NCBI GenBank assembly: GCA_002427755.1
Contig: DIYO01000004.1
Coordinates: 248,001 to 312,000, forward strand
Source of the DNA: Roseivirga sp. UBA6052
GTDB lineage: Bacteria; Bacteroidota; Bacteroidia; Cytophagales; Cyclobacteriaceae
Direction: 5' to 3'
DNA length: 64,000 nucleotides
Below are positions 9,645 through 18,110 of the stretch, in pieces (position 1 is the first letter of the stretch; every line of letters begins with the position of its first letter). Made by a program: the position numbers and the translations under genes. Below the pieces are notes generated by a model. The model was not told the origin of the DNA. It worked only from the letters and a program-made list of their open reading frames with translations, and made no database searches.

Positions 9645-10136
9645 ATGAAAACCTGGTTTACCTGTAAAGTCAAATACACAAAAGAAGATGAGCAAGGACG
9701 CGTGAAAAACGTAACAGAAGCTTATTTGACTGATGCCCTATCATTTACTGAGGCAGAAGCTCGCATTTACGAAGAAATGGGACAACGTGTAATGGGTGAA
9801 TTCCAAGTCACTTCTATCACCAAGAGCAAAATCATTGACATTTTTGAGTACCCGGGTGGAGATGTTTTCTATCAAACTAAAATTGTCTATGTAGTAGCCG
9901 ATGCAGATAGTGGCAAAGAAAAAAAGGTCACAAACTTGATGTTAGTTCATGCTTCAGATATAAGAGAAGCTTATGATCGAATTCACGATAGTTTAAATAA
10001 TATGCTGGTTACCTTTAGCGTTCCGGAAATAAAAGAATCCCCTATTTTAGAAGTCTTTCACCACGTAGCTCAAGAAGAAAAAATACCTGAAGGGTACAAA
10101 CCTGTGGCTGAATTAGAATCTGAAGAAGATGAATAA
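9645..10136 (+). CDS. DUF4494 family protein
   Basis: The 163-residue soluble acidic protein begins MKTWFTCKVKY, the conserved opening of the DUF4494 family found throughout Bacteroidota. Conserved features visible are LTDALSFTEAEARI at about 31-44 and the mixed alpha/beta central part. A longer frame reaches back to a TTG at 9594, but that codon lies in the repeated CTTGAAGC stretch, so the ATG at 9645 is the better start. A sequence TAACTTCG at about 9617 resembles the -7 promoter element. The acidic tail (LESEEDE) overlaps the next gene by 8 bases, suggesting coupled translation. Function is unknown. Confidence 0.8.
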   Translation: MKTWFTCKVKYTKEDEQGRVKNVTEAYLTDALSFTEAEARIYEEMGQRVMGEFQVTSITKSKIIDIFEYPGGDVFYQTKIVYVVADADSGKEKKVTNLMLVHASDIREAYDRIHDSLNNMLVTFSVPEIKESPILEVFHHVAQEEKIPEGYKPVAELESEEDE

Positions 10137-10386
10137 GACTTATAATAATGTAAAAAGAAGCACTTTCTCTTGTCTTGGTTCAAAACTAAGCGCTCAAGGT
10201 CTGGCACTAGAAGGAGATGCAGGTTATCTAAGCAAAAATGGTATTTCGCTCGACTATAAATTCGATGAGAGCTCCCAGACTTTAACTGTTGAAAATCTAG
10301 AAGTTGGTTTCCCTGCAAGTTTAGCCGGTATGAATACTGAAAAAGTGATGGGAATTCTGGATAAGACCATTCAAGACTGTCAATAA
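10129..10386 (+). CDS. Small conserved hypothetical protein
   Basis: The 85-residue product has no family I recognise. It looks like a small soluble alpha/beta protein: short strands (ISLDYKFDE, QTLTVENLEV) followed by a C-terminal helix that ends in Cys-Gln. It has no signal peptide or membrane segment. The ATG lies inside the last codons of the DUF4494 gene (8-base overlap, different frame), which supports real, coupled expression. An overlapping minus-strand frame at 10070-10420 lacks any family feature and is taken as a shadow. Confidence 0.6.
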   Translation: MNKTYNNVKRSTFSCLGSKLSAQGLALEGDAGYLSKNGISLDYKFDESSQTLTVENLEVGFPASLAGMNTEKVMGILDKTIQDCQ

Positions 10387-10432
10387 TTTCCATTCTACCA
10401 TTATATTTAAGGTAGTTCAACCTTAGTATATA

Positions 10433-11824
10433 ATGGAACTTCTTAGAGGAGATCTCAAAGAAATAACGGGTAAAAACTGGAAGAGTAACCTCTTCTCACC
10501 TGTTAAAATCTATTCTTTAGTCATTTTTAGAATGGTTTTCGGCAGCATAATGCTTTGGGAAACTACTCGGTATTTCGACCATGGTTGGATTTCTCGGTAT
10601 TGGGTTGATCCAGGTTGGAATTTCGCCTACGCACCCTTTAATTTTATTCCTGCTCCTGAATCTACTATGTATCTTATTTGGTACTTAATAGGACTGAGTG
10701 CCATTTTTATCATTCTTGGCTTATTCTATCGCGTAGCGACAGTTTCCTTCTTTTGCCTTTTTACCTATACCTACTTACTTGAACAAGGCAGATACATGAA
10801 CCACTTCTATTTGGTTGTCTTGTTAGGTTTCCTCGTCATGTTTTTACCGCTCAATAAATATGCATCAGTAGATGCTATGTTGTGGCCTAGAATAAAGACC
10901 AAGTACGTTTCTGCTTACAATTTATGGTTAGCGCGTTTTATTATAGCCGTCCCCTATTTCTTTGGTGGAATCGCAAAAATTAACCCGGATTGGTTAAGAG
11001 GTTACCCGCTAAAAATTTGGCTATTAGGAGATATGGATTTCCCTATCATTGGCAAATACTTCGACCAAGATTGGATGATCTATTTTATGTCTTATTCAGG
11101 CCTACTATTAGACATATCCATTGTACCATTACTACTCATGCGCAAGACTAGAGTACCTGCGTTTATTATGATAACGCTCTTTCATTTAATGAATTCAAAA
11201 CTCTTCACCATAGGAATCTTTCCTTGGTTTATGATTTTTGCTACCACCATATTCTTTGATCCGGATTGGCCACAGAAAATTGGTACAAAACTATTCGACA
11301 TTAAGGTTCCAAGGCCAGACCTAAGTGCCTATACCATGAATTCCGATAAGAAAAAGAAAATTGTTGTTTACTGTCTAGCAACATTTGTAGCTATACAAGT
11401 GCTTCTCCCATTCAGGCATTTACTTATACCAGGTAATGTTCACTGGACGGAAGGCGGCCATCGCTATTCTTGGCATATGAAGTTGAGAAGTAAGTCTGGC
11501 TACACCACCTTTTTTATTGAAGATAAACAAACCGGTGAACGCTTTGAAGTGAACGCAGAAGGTTATATCGATGATTGGCAAATTGACGATATGGATGGAA
11601 AGCCTTATATGATCTGGGAATTTGCCCAGTACCTGAAAGAAGACTTTGCCTTGATGGGCGCTGATGTTAGGGTATATGTAGATGCTGTGGCCTCACTCAA
11701 TGGAAGAGAATATCAGCAAATTGTAGACCCTAATGTTGATTTAGGAGATGTACCCCGGCCTTGGTTCGGACACGCAGACTGGATTGTACCACTTTACGTA
11801 CCTCTCTCTTCTCAACGTTATTAA
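10433..11824 (+). CDS. HTTM-domain membrane protein, vitamin K gamma-carboxylase-like
   Basis: The 463-residue protein has a multi-pass HTTM (horizontally transferred transmembrane) domain over residues 20-330, with roughly eight hydrophobic segments. Family features include SPVKIYSLVIFRMVFG, the EQGRYMNHFYLV loop with Asn-His, FGGIAKINPDWL and a further His in ITLFHLMNS. The remaining C-terminal 120 residues are a soluble beta-rich domain (WHMKLRSKSGYTTFFI). In animals the homologous enzyme carboxylates glutamate with reduced vitamin K and CO2; bacterial members are mostly uncharacterised and some lack carboxylase activity. Its stop overlaps that of the opposite MOSC gene by 4 bases (TTAA). 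Family call is firm; activity is not. Confidence 0.8.
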   Translation: MELLRGDLKEITGKNWKSNLFSPVKIYSLVIFRMVFGSIMLWETTRYFDHGWISRYWVDPGWNFAYAPFNFIPAPESTMYLIWYLIGLSAIFIILGLFYRVATVSFFCLFTYTYLLEQGRYMNHFYLVVLLGFLVMFLPLNKYASVDAMLWPRIKTKYVSAYNLWLARFIIAVPYFFGGIAKINPDWLRGYPLKIWLLGDMDFPIIGKYFDQDWMIYFMSYSGLLLDISIVPLLLMRKTRVPAFIMITLFHLMNSKLFTIGIFPWFMIFATTIFFDPDWPQKIGTKLFDIKVPRPDLSAYTMNSDKKKKIVVYCLATFVAIQVLLPFRHLLIPGNVHWTEGGHRYSWHMKLRSKSGYTTFFIEDKQTGERFEVNAEGYIDDWQIDDMDGKPYMIWEFAQYLKEDFALMGADVRVYVDAVASLNGREYQQIVDPNVDLGDVPRPWFGHADWIVPLYVPLSSQRY

Positions 11825-12306
11825 GGAAGTAGAGGCATGACTTTGTCTCCCTCCTTAATACTACCTGACTTGATGACCTTGGCAGTAATTCCTCCATGCG
11901 TTCTCATAGCATTATACCCACCTTTCCCAAAATTCTCCTCCATGCGAGAACAAGGATGGCATTGTCCGGTATATTCAAATACGGCCTCTCCTATTTGAAA
12001 TTGAAAGTCTTTTAAGGCCAAGAGATTAATGCCTGAGGTAATCACATTTCGCCTGGTTAAGAGTGGATCTATCTCATGCAAATCCAATAAAGATTCAACT
12101 ACTTTTAAATGCTCTTGCATTATGAATGTCACCTGTCTTTTTCCTCCTTTAGACGCGTAATGATCTCCTTCAAGCCCTTGATCTGCTATGGCCTTTACTT
12201 CATAGTGAACCTCAGGTGTGGTTCTTCTTTCTGGCCGGATGGTAATCAATTCAACCTGTCCAGGTTGAGCAAATTGTGACTTAAGCTCTGCTTTTGAAAA
12301 CTGCAT
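11821..12306 (-). CDS. MOSC domain protein
   Basis: The 161-residue protein matches the compact MOSC family (molybdenum cofactor sulfurase C-terminal). Seen are GLEGDHYASKGGKRQVTF, the segment RRNVITSGINLLAL, and the conserved-Cys region GQCHPCSRMEE followed by GGYNAMRTHGGITAKV. In the family this Cys is proposed to carry persulfide or activated sulfur for metal-sulfur cluster transfer or metal-drug detoxification (YiiM-like). No molybdenum enzyme is seen nearby. The gene ends convergently inside the HTTM gene stop and begins divergently to the PagL-like gene. Confidence 0.85.
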   Translation of the reverse strand: MQFSKAELKSQFAQPGQVELITIRPERRTTPEVHYEVKAIADQGLEGDHYASKGGKRQVTFIMQEHLKVVESLLDLHEIDPLLTRRNVITSGINLLALKDFQFQIGEAVFEYTGQCHPCSRMEENFGKGGYNAMRTHGGITAKVIKSGSIKEGDKVMPLLP

Positions 12307-12382
12307 ATTTAAAGATATAACTCATTTTACTTTATGGTAGGGTATTTAACACGAGAACGTATTGAAACTGCAAAGAATTGAT

Positions 12383-13027
12383 ATGAAAAAGACCTTAACC
12401 TTGTTAACCCTCATCTTAAGTGTATTCATCACTAAAGCACAAGATTTTAATGACAGCAAATTACCGTCATTCCCTGAGCCTCTAGTATTTCTTGATCAAG
12501 ATGGTTTTTATAAAGTCATGGGAGTTGCAGCAGCATCTGTCATCATCTCAGAACTCATCTTTAACGAAGTAAACGCCAACTATTATCAAGTAAGAAGTGG
12601 ATTCTATGGAGCTGATGATCACAACGTTTTTAATCAGCAATTTGGTATAGAAAAACATCTCTCGCACTGGTTCGCAACAGGAATAGAGTTTAATGCCCAA
12701 CAATGGAGCGGAACGCAGAGAGGCATGGGCATTGGGTTAAACGGAACCTATAGATGGTATGCTTTTGGTAAGAAAAGACTAAGTCCTTTTATAGAGTATG
12801 GAACGGGTTTCTTTTATGGCTTTTCTCCTTTCCCGGCAGAAGGCACCAAATTCACTTTTCACCTCACTAGTAATCTAGGTCTGGAGTATACCCTAAAAAA
12901 CGAAAACAAAATGCGCCTTACCTATGGGCATTTACATCAATCCAACAATGGTCTACTGGAACCAAATCCAGGATATGATGCCACAGGCTTTACTTTCACT
13001 TATTTATGGAATTGGAAAAAGAAATAG
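12383..13027 (+). CDS. PagL-like lipid A 3-O-deacylase (acyloxyacyl hydrolase family)
   Basis: A signal peptide of about 20 residues (MKKTLTLLTLILSVFITKAQ) precedes an outer-membrane beta-barrel of alternating hydrophobic strands. Near the C-terminus the motif HLHQSNNG puts His185 and Ser187 in the H-x-S-N-x-G arrangement of PagL, and NPGYD places Asp199 where PagL has the catalytic Glu. PagL removes the 3-O acyl chain of lipid A in the outer leaflet. Length (214 residues) is close to the family average. The ATG at 12383 is chosen over an upstream TTG because it begins the signal peptide directly. The Glu-to-Asp change leaves activity uncertain. Confidence 0.7.
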   Translation: MKKTLTLLTLILSVFITKAQDFNDSKLPSFPEPLVFLDQDGFYKVMGVAAASVIISELIFNEVNANYYQVRSGFYGADDHNVFNQQFGIEKHLSHWFATGIEFNAQQWSGTQRGMGIGLNGTYRWYAFGKKRLSPFIEYGTGFFYGFSPFPAEGTKFTFHLTSNLGLEYTLKNENKMRLTYGHLHQSNNGLLEPNPGYDATGFTFTYLWNWKKK

Positions 13028-13033
13028 CCTGAG

Positions 13034-13861
13034 CTACTTGCCTTCTGGAGTTCTGTAAGGCTGAAAAGGAATTTTCAGCAAGTTGGCCATATTATCATTT
13101 TCCTTGCTATCCATGTGTGTATCTACACCGTAGACCAATTCTTTGGTATCATCTACTTGAGCAAAGGTGCCAAAAATACGATCCCAAAAAGAGAAGATAT
13201 TACCATAGTTGGTATCCGTTAGTGGCTGTTTGTAATGATGATGCACCTTATGCATCAATGGAGTAATAAAGACCCAAGACAAAGCACGATCTACCGACCT
13301 TGGCATATTGATATTGGCATGAGTAATATGCGCAAACAGTACTGACATACTTTGATAAGCCATGATGATCCACATAGGTGCTCCTACAACGATCACTGCA
13401 AGAATGGTAAAGCCAATTCTAAAAACTGTTTCCCCAGGATGATGTCTTAAACCGGTGGTTACATCTACGGTAGTATCAGAATGATGCACCACATGGAACT
13501 TCCACATCCATTTTACCTTATGTTCTGTCCAATGAATAAAGTAAGCACCTATTAGGTCTAACAAGAGAACTCCTAAAACTAACTGCCCCCATAGTGGCAA
13601 TTCAACCAAATAAAGAAGTCCGAATTGATTTTCAGCAACCGTATCTGAAGCATACAAAAGTGTACTGGCCAACCCAAAACCAATAATGGCAGTGGTTAAA
13701 GTAAAAAAGAGATTCAAGCCTGCATGGCGAACCTTTTTGTACTGAAATTTAAATAAGGGAAGCGTCCCCTCTACTATCCAAAAGACAACGATACCTCCAA
13801 TGAGAATTCCAGCACGAAATTCAGTAGGTATGTTATCAAAGAAATTCACTATTGCTTCCAT
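13034..13861 (-). CDS. Fatty acid hydroxylase / sterol desaturase family protein
   Basis: Four or more hydrophobic segments and three histidine clusters identify this di-iron membrane superfamily: HWTEH at the end of the third segment, FHVVHHSD about 10 residues later, and HKVHHHYKQP near the C-terminus followed by TNYGNIFSFWDRIFGTF. The eight or more His ligands would bind two irons facing the cytoplasm. Family members hydroxylate or desaturate fatty acids, sterols, carotenoids or ether lipids using O2. At 275 residues it is of normal size. The substrate is unknown. Confidence 0.88.
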   Translation of the reverse strand: MEAIVNFFDNIPTEFRAGILIGGIVVFWIVEGTLPLFKFQYKKVRHAGLNLFFTLTTAIIGFGLASTLLYASDTVAENQFGLLYLVELPLWGQLVLGVLLLDLIGAYFIHWTEHKVKWMWKFHVVHHSDTTVDVTTGLRHHPGETVFRIGFTILAVIVVGAPMWIIMAYQSMSVLFAHITHANINMPRSVDRALSWVFITPLMHKVHHHYKQPLTDTNYGNIFSFWDRIFGTFAQVDDTKELVYGVDTHMDSKENDNMANLLKIPFQPYRTPEGK

Positions 13862-13938
13862 AAGTTGGTATTTCTTAAACTGATGCTGAATATATTAAAT
13901 TTTGCTTAACGCTTTTGTTTCAGCTTTTTATGAAGCTC

Positions 13939-14739
13939 CTAAAAAAACAGTGCCTGCCGGAGTGCCTCTTTAAAGTCCTCAAACTCAATTAAATTATTAT
14001 GAGCTCCGCCCTCAATTGTATAAAAATCAGCTGTATTGGTATTCAACACTTTATAAAGCTTTACACCTTGCGAATATGGAACCACTGAATCATCAGTGCC
14101 ATGAAAAATGCTGATTGGTGCTTCTACCTGTTGAAGGTATTTATGAGATTGAAAGTTGAATCTTAAAGCATACTTAGCCGGATATATGGGATAATATCTT
14201 CTAGCCATGTCTGCTAGTGAATAATAAGGTGTCTCCAGCAACAGCTGCCTTGGATTGGTCTTACTCGTTAACCAAGAGGCTATACCCGTGCCGATGGAAC
14301 GGCCATAGATTACAATATCAGGCTCATCAAATCTTTCATTAAGCCAATCATACCAAAGTCTAGCATCGGCATATAGGTTGTCTTTTGTTCGCTTTCCTGT
14401 ACTCTTTCCGTAACCACGATAGTCCATAACCAATACAGCAAAGCCCATTTCTACAAAAGGCTGAACTACCTCTCCCCATCTGGTCAAGTTGCCTCTGTTG
14501 CCATGGAAATAAATAATGGCACCTTTGGGCGAATCTGCAGGAAAATATAATCCATTGAGGCTGGCTTTTCCACTTTCAAGATTCACCTCTTCAAATGGTG
14601 CCTCAAATTGATATGTATAGTCTTGAGCTAAATCATCATCCAAGAAAATAAATTGCTCTTGAAAGATGTACACCATCAAAAAGCCTATGATGTAAATAAC
14701 CAGTAGTGAAAGTGTTATGACTAAAATCAAGCGTTTCAA
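13939..14739 (-). CDS. Membrane-anchored alpha/beta hydrolase (copy 2)
   Basis: An N-terminal hydrophobic anchor (residues 4-26) is followed by an alpha/beta hydrolase domain like ABHD13/ABHD17: oxyanion region YFHGNRGNLTRW, the strand MDYRGYGKSTGKRT, nucleophile elbow GRSIGTG, an acid in HGTDDSVVPY and the final His in GGAHNNL. The catalytic triad is complete. It overlaps the upstream paralogue by 4 bases and is closely similar to it (the same anchor, YRGxGKSTGKRT and GRS elbow), so the pair arose by tandem duplication and is co-translated. These proteins are probably esterases or thioesterases at the membrane. Confidence 0.87.
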   Translation of the reverse strand: MKRLILVITLSLLVIYIIGFLMVYIFQEQFIFLDDDLAQDYTYQFEAPFEEVNLESGKASLNGLYFPADSPKGAIIYFHGNRGNLTRWGEVVQPFVEMGFAVLVMDYRGYGKSTGKRTKDNLYADARLWYDWLNERFDEPDIVIYGRSIGTGIASWLTSKTNPRQLLLETPYYSLADMARRYYPIYPAKYALRFNFQSHKYLQQVEAPISIFHGTDDSVVPYSQGVKLYKVLNTNTADFYTIEGGAHNNLIEFEDFKEALRQALFF

Positions 14740-15611
14740 GCTTTAGCTTTTTGTTTCTTTTTCTTTCGCCTAAAGTTGAGACTTGTTTCTGAAGGATCAA
14801 TGGATTTTGGCAGTTTTGAATTCAGTATCTCCTCCACCATTCTATGGTACTCTTCAAAAGTATGAAGGTTATTATGCCCTCCACCTATGATGGAATAAAG
14901 CCTTGTTTTCTTGGCTTGTATTTTGGAAAGTGAAACGGCAGTGCTGAAGGGTATTAGCTTATCGTTCGTGCCGTGAATAATCTTGACCGGGCAATCTACA
15001 TACTTGAGCCATTGATAAGTTCGAATAGGAAAACGCATGATCATGGAAACCGGCATAAAAGGAATGTAACGTTTAGCCACCTTTGCCAGACTGTAATATG
15101 GCGATTCCAAAACCAACATTCTAGGGTGATTAGTAGATGCCAGTTTAGCCGCAAAACCAGACCCAAGCGACCTTCCATACAACACGATATATTTTTCAGG
15201 CACCTGCATTCGTACCTGATCATAGACATACTGGAGATCGTCCTTTATTGAATCTTCTGTTCTTTTACCCGTACTCTTTCCGAAGCCACGATAGTCAACC
15301 ATTAAAACATCAAAACCTAAACGTGTAAAATCTACTGCAAACTTACCCCAGCCCTTAAGCGACTTGGAATTACCTTTTAAGTAAATCACTACACCCTTTG
15401 GCTCATCTATATGAAAATGAATTCCATTAATATTTACACCTGGTTCCTTCTCCAGATTATATTCCTTAAAAGCGAGATTAGGATATTTAAACTCGAAGTC
15501 TTTCGGCAGCTTTTCTGGTTTAAACAAAAAACGCTCCTGCCAAAAGTAGATTACCAGATTGGCAACCAGATATGCACCTGCGAGAATTAGAAGTATGGTG
15601 AGGTAACCCAT
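14736..15611 (-). CDS. Membrane-anchored alpha/beta hydrolase (copy 1)
   Basis: The 291-residue protein has an N-terminal anchor (YLTILLILAGAYLVANLVIY) and a full triad: GRSLGSG nucleophile elbow, Asp in HGTNDKLIPF and His in GGGHNNLH. Unlike its downstream paralogue it has Lys in the oxyanion segment (YLKGNSKSLKGW in place of YFHGNRGNL), and it ends in a very basic tail (FRRKKKKQKAKA) that could bind acidic phospholipid heads. The stop overlaps the start of the second copy. The differing oxyanion segment suggests divergence in substrate after duplication. Confidence 0.87.
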   Translation of the reverse strand: MGYLTILLILAGAYLVANLVIYFWQERFLFKPEKLPKDFEFKYPNLAFKEYNLEKEPGVNINGIHFHIDEPKGVVIYLKGNSKSLKGWGKFAVDFTRLGFDVLMVDYRGFGKSTGKRTEDSIKDDLQYVYDQVRMQVPEKYIVLYGRSLGSGFAAKLASTNHPRMLVLESPYYSLAKVAKRYIPFMPVSMIMRFPIRTYQWLKYVDCPVKIIHGTNDKLIPFSTAVSLSKIQAKKTRLYSIIGGGHNNLHTFEEYHRMVEEILNSKLPKSIDPSETSLNFRRKKKKQKAKA

Positions 15612-15668
15612 TGATTAAAAGTTAAATCAATTCAATGGGAGTAACAAATAATAAAGAAGACACGAAGC

Positions 15669-16751
15669 CTATCTGCTTAGGTAGTCAGCCAGTAGTGAAT
15701 GAAAATGATGCACCCCTTTTTCCATTTCTGGAGAATATCTACCGGTATGATAAACCCGCGACTTCATACCTTTAAATACCCCTTCAACAACAAATTCATC
15801 CTCTCTTTCTACTTTATCTAAAGCAGCACCTGCTCCAGTATCTAACTTCGATTCATCATAGACATAAGACAAGAAAGACACTTTGGTCCTATTTAAAGAG
15901 ATAGGTTTTACAATGTTAATGGAACAGCCCCAAGGGTAGAAATTGAACATCATATTGGGGAATATCCAGAAATAATAGGCACTTATTTGCTGGCCATAAT
16001 CTTCATGATCTTTAGGTAGATCGAACACATGCTCTCCGCCTGACGAATGTCCTACTTGCAAATTCAGTTCAGGATAAATTACAGTCTCGTATTTACCATA
16101 GTCCAAAACTTGATTAAGGCTATCGTGAACAAAAGGAATATGAAATCCTTCTAGATAATTATCACAGTATAACGTCCAATGTGCATTGACTAAATAATCT
16201 TTACTGTGACTTTCATCTAGTTTAAATTCATTCAAAGGCATAAAGCCAACCTTGCTATCCATAGCATCAATTACTGCCTGAAAATCCATTGAGTCTTCCA
16301 AGGATGTGAAAAGCCAGGGACCGAAATGTTTCAATGGGAATTGGTGCAAATGGTCCTCAGCTCGAGGAAAACCTTTAGCCTGCTTAAATTGAGGCATGTG
16401 CTTGAAATTACCGGCTAAATCAAACCGTCTTCCATGATAGCCGCAAAGTATGTTTTTAGCCTTTGACGGATCATGACAAAGGATATTACCTCTATGCGTA
16501 CAGACATTAGATAGACAATTAATCTGTTTACCATCATTGGCTAAAAGCATAGGTTCTTCCAAACCATATTCTAAAAAATTGAATGGATACAATTTTCCTT
16601 CAACCGATACTCTTGTCTCATCGCCAATAAATTGCCATGTCTTCGCAAATACTTTTTCAGTCAATGCATCGAACACTTCTTGAGAGCGGTAAAACGCTGA
16701 AGGTAAAGTTTCAGCTTCTTCGATATTTGGATGGATCTTAAAGGCTTTCAA
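15669..16751 (-). CDS. Rieske non-haem iron oxygenase, alpha subunit
   Basis: Residues 40-140 hold a Rieske [2Fe-2S] domain with Cys84-x-His86 (CTHRGN) and Cys103-x2-His106 (CGYHG). The C-terminal catalytic domain binds mononuclear iron through His204 and His209 in NYLEGFHIPFVH, with Asp197 as electron bridge from the neighbouring Rieske centre. The protein (360 residues) is closest in plan to quaternary-amine monooxygenases of the choline/carnitine/glycine-betaine group and to other single-component alpha subunits. No reductase or beta subunit gene is adjacent, so electrons must come from a partner elsewhere. The substrate is not predictable from this sequence. It is divergent from the permease gene. 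Confidence 0.88.
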   Translation of the reverse strand: MKAFKIHPNIEEAETLPSAFYRSQEVFDALTEKVFAKTWQFIGDETRVSVEGKLYPFNFLEYGLEEPMLLANDGKQINCLSNVCTHRGNILCHDPSKAKNILCGYHGRRFDLAGNFKHMPQFKQAKGFPRAEDHLHQFPLKHFGPWLFTSLEDSMDFQAVIDAMDSKVGFMPLNEFKLDESHSKDYLVNAHWTLYCDNYLEGFHIPFVHDSLNQVLDYGKYETVIYPELNLQVGHSSGGEHVFDLPKDHEDYGQQISAYYFWIFPNMMFNFYPWGCSINIVKPISLNRTKVSFLSYVYDESKLDTGAGAALDKVEREDEFVVEGVFKGMKSRVYHTGRYSPEMEKGVHHFHSLLADYLSR

Positions 16752-16808
16752 TTTTAATGGCTATTTTCTCACACAAATTAGTGATTCTTCACCAATGACT
16801 TTTTTATT

Positions 16809-18110
16809 TTGACAAATTCACCAAGCTCTAAAAAACTGGGCCTTTTGACGGTAACCTCACTTGTGGTTGGTGGAATGATTGGCTCCGGTATTTTCACTCT
16901 TCCTTCAACGCTTGCAAAATTCGGTGGTCTAGGCCTTTCTGGTTGGGTAATTTCTTCAATGGGTGCCTTGGTCTTGGCAAAAGTATTCGGAATAGTAAGC
17001 AAAGTAATTCCTGAAACGGGTGGTCCCTATGCCTATACCAAGAGTGCCTTCGGAGATTTACCTGCTTTTATTGTGGGTTGGGGATACTGGCTTTCCATTT
17101 GGTCCACCAATTCTGCCATAGCACTGACCTTCACCGGCTATTTGAGTGTCTTCTTCCCTATCATAGAAGAAAAACCTATTTGGACCGCCATTACATGCAT
17201 TGGGGTAATTTGGCTCTTAACCTTTATAAACGGTAGATCTGTTAATGCCGGAGGGCGGATGCAGTTGGTTACTACTATTCTCAAGATAGTTCCGATTCTT
17301 GCCGTGGCCATCGCAGGACTATTCGTATTTAACATTGACCACTTTAGTCCTATAAATCCCAGCCAAACCTCTTCGTTGAAAGCGATTACTGTTTCAAGTG
17401 CTTTATGTCTTTTTGCTTTTATGGGTTTAGAGGCTGCCTCAATTCCCGCAGGTAATATTAAAAACCCAAAAAAGAATATCTCCAGAGCTACGATCTTAGG
17501 AGTAGTTGTGGTAGTGATAATTTATCTACTAAGTAGTATCTCCCTTTTTGGCATACTGCCTCCTACTGAGGTAGAATCTAGTTTGGCCCCATTCAGTGAT
17601 GCGGCAGAAAAAATATTTGGATTCAACGCCAGATATCTTGTGGCAGCGGGAGCCTGTATTTCAACTTTTGGTGCATTAAATGGGTGGATTCTCATTCAAG
17701 GCCAAATGCCTTTAGCAATGGCGCAAGACAAGGCCATGCCCAAGGTCTTTAGTAAACTGAATAAAAGAAACACACCTACCCTAGGCATTATCGTCACCAG
17801 CATACTCATTACCCTATTGCTGATCATGAATCAATCAAGATCTTTCAGTAATCTGTATGCCTTTATGGTACTCTTAACTACCGTCACCGTATTGGTTTCT
17901 TATTTGGCCACAGTGTTGGTTTATACTTATTTCGTCTTTACTAATAAGCATGGCCTTACCGTAAACTGGAAGAGCCTCATCATGTCATTCTTAGGGATTG
18001 GTTTTTCTATATGGATGATCATTGGTTCTGGACCAGAAGCGATATTATGGGGAGGCGTAGGTTTGTTACTAGGTATACCCTTATATCTTTGGGTAAAAAG
18101 AACTAGATGA
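16809..18110 (+). CDS. APC-family amino acid permease
   Basis: The 433-residue protein has 12 predicted hydrophobic helices. Helix 1 carries GGMIGSGIFTLPSTLA, the substrate-binding GSGIF motif of amino-acid/polyamine antiporters, and helix 6 has ALCLFAFMGLEAASIPAG. The overall plan resembles arginine/ornithine and agmatine/putrescine exchangers (ArcD, AdiC, YjeM type). The frame has no ATG near its start; TTG at 16809 is the only sensible initiator, since the nearby ATG at 16795 runs into a stop. The stop overlaps the start of the deiminase-fold gene by 4 bases, so transporter and enzyme are made together. I infer transport of arginine or a related guanidino or ureido compound. Confidence 0.85.
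   Translation: MTNSPSSKKLGLLTVTSLVVGGMIGSGIFTLPSTLAKFGGLGLSGWVISSMGALVLAKVFGIVSKVIPETGGPYAYTKSAFGDLPAFIVGWGYWLSIWSTNSAIALTFTGYLSVFFPIIEEKPIWTAITCIGVIWLLTFINGRSVNAGGRMQLVTTILKIVPILAVAIAGLFVFNIDHFSPINPSQTSSLKAITVSSALCLFAFMGLEAASIPAGNIKNPKKNISRATILGVVVVVIIYLLSSISLFGILPPTEVESSLAPFSDAAEKIFGFNARYLVAAGACISTFGALNGWILIQGQMPLAMAQDKAMPKVFSKLNKRNTPTLGIIVTSILITLLLIMNQSRSFSNLYAFMVLLTTVTVLVSYLATVLVYTYFVFTNKHGLTVNWKSLIMSFLGIGFSIWMIIGSGPEAILWGGVGLLLGIPLYLWVKRTR

Noticed and set aside
10070..10420. 116-codon minus-strand frame over the small gene at 10129
   Set aside because: No recognisable features, whereas the plus-strand gene is coupled to DUF4494 by an 8-base overlap.
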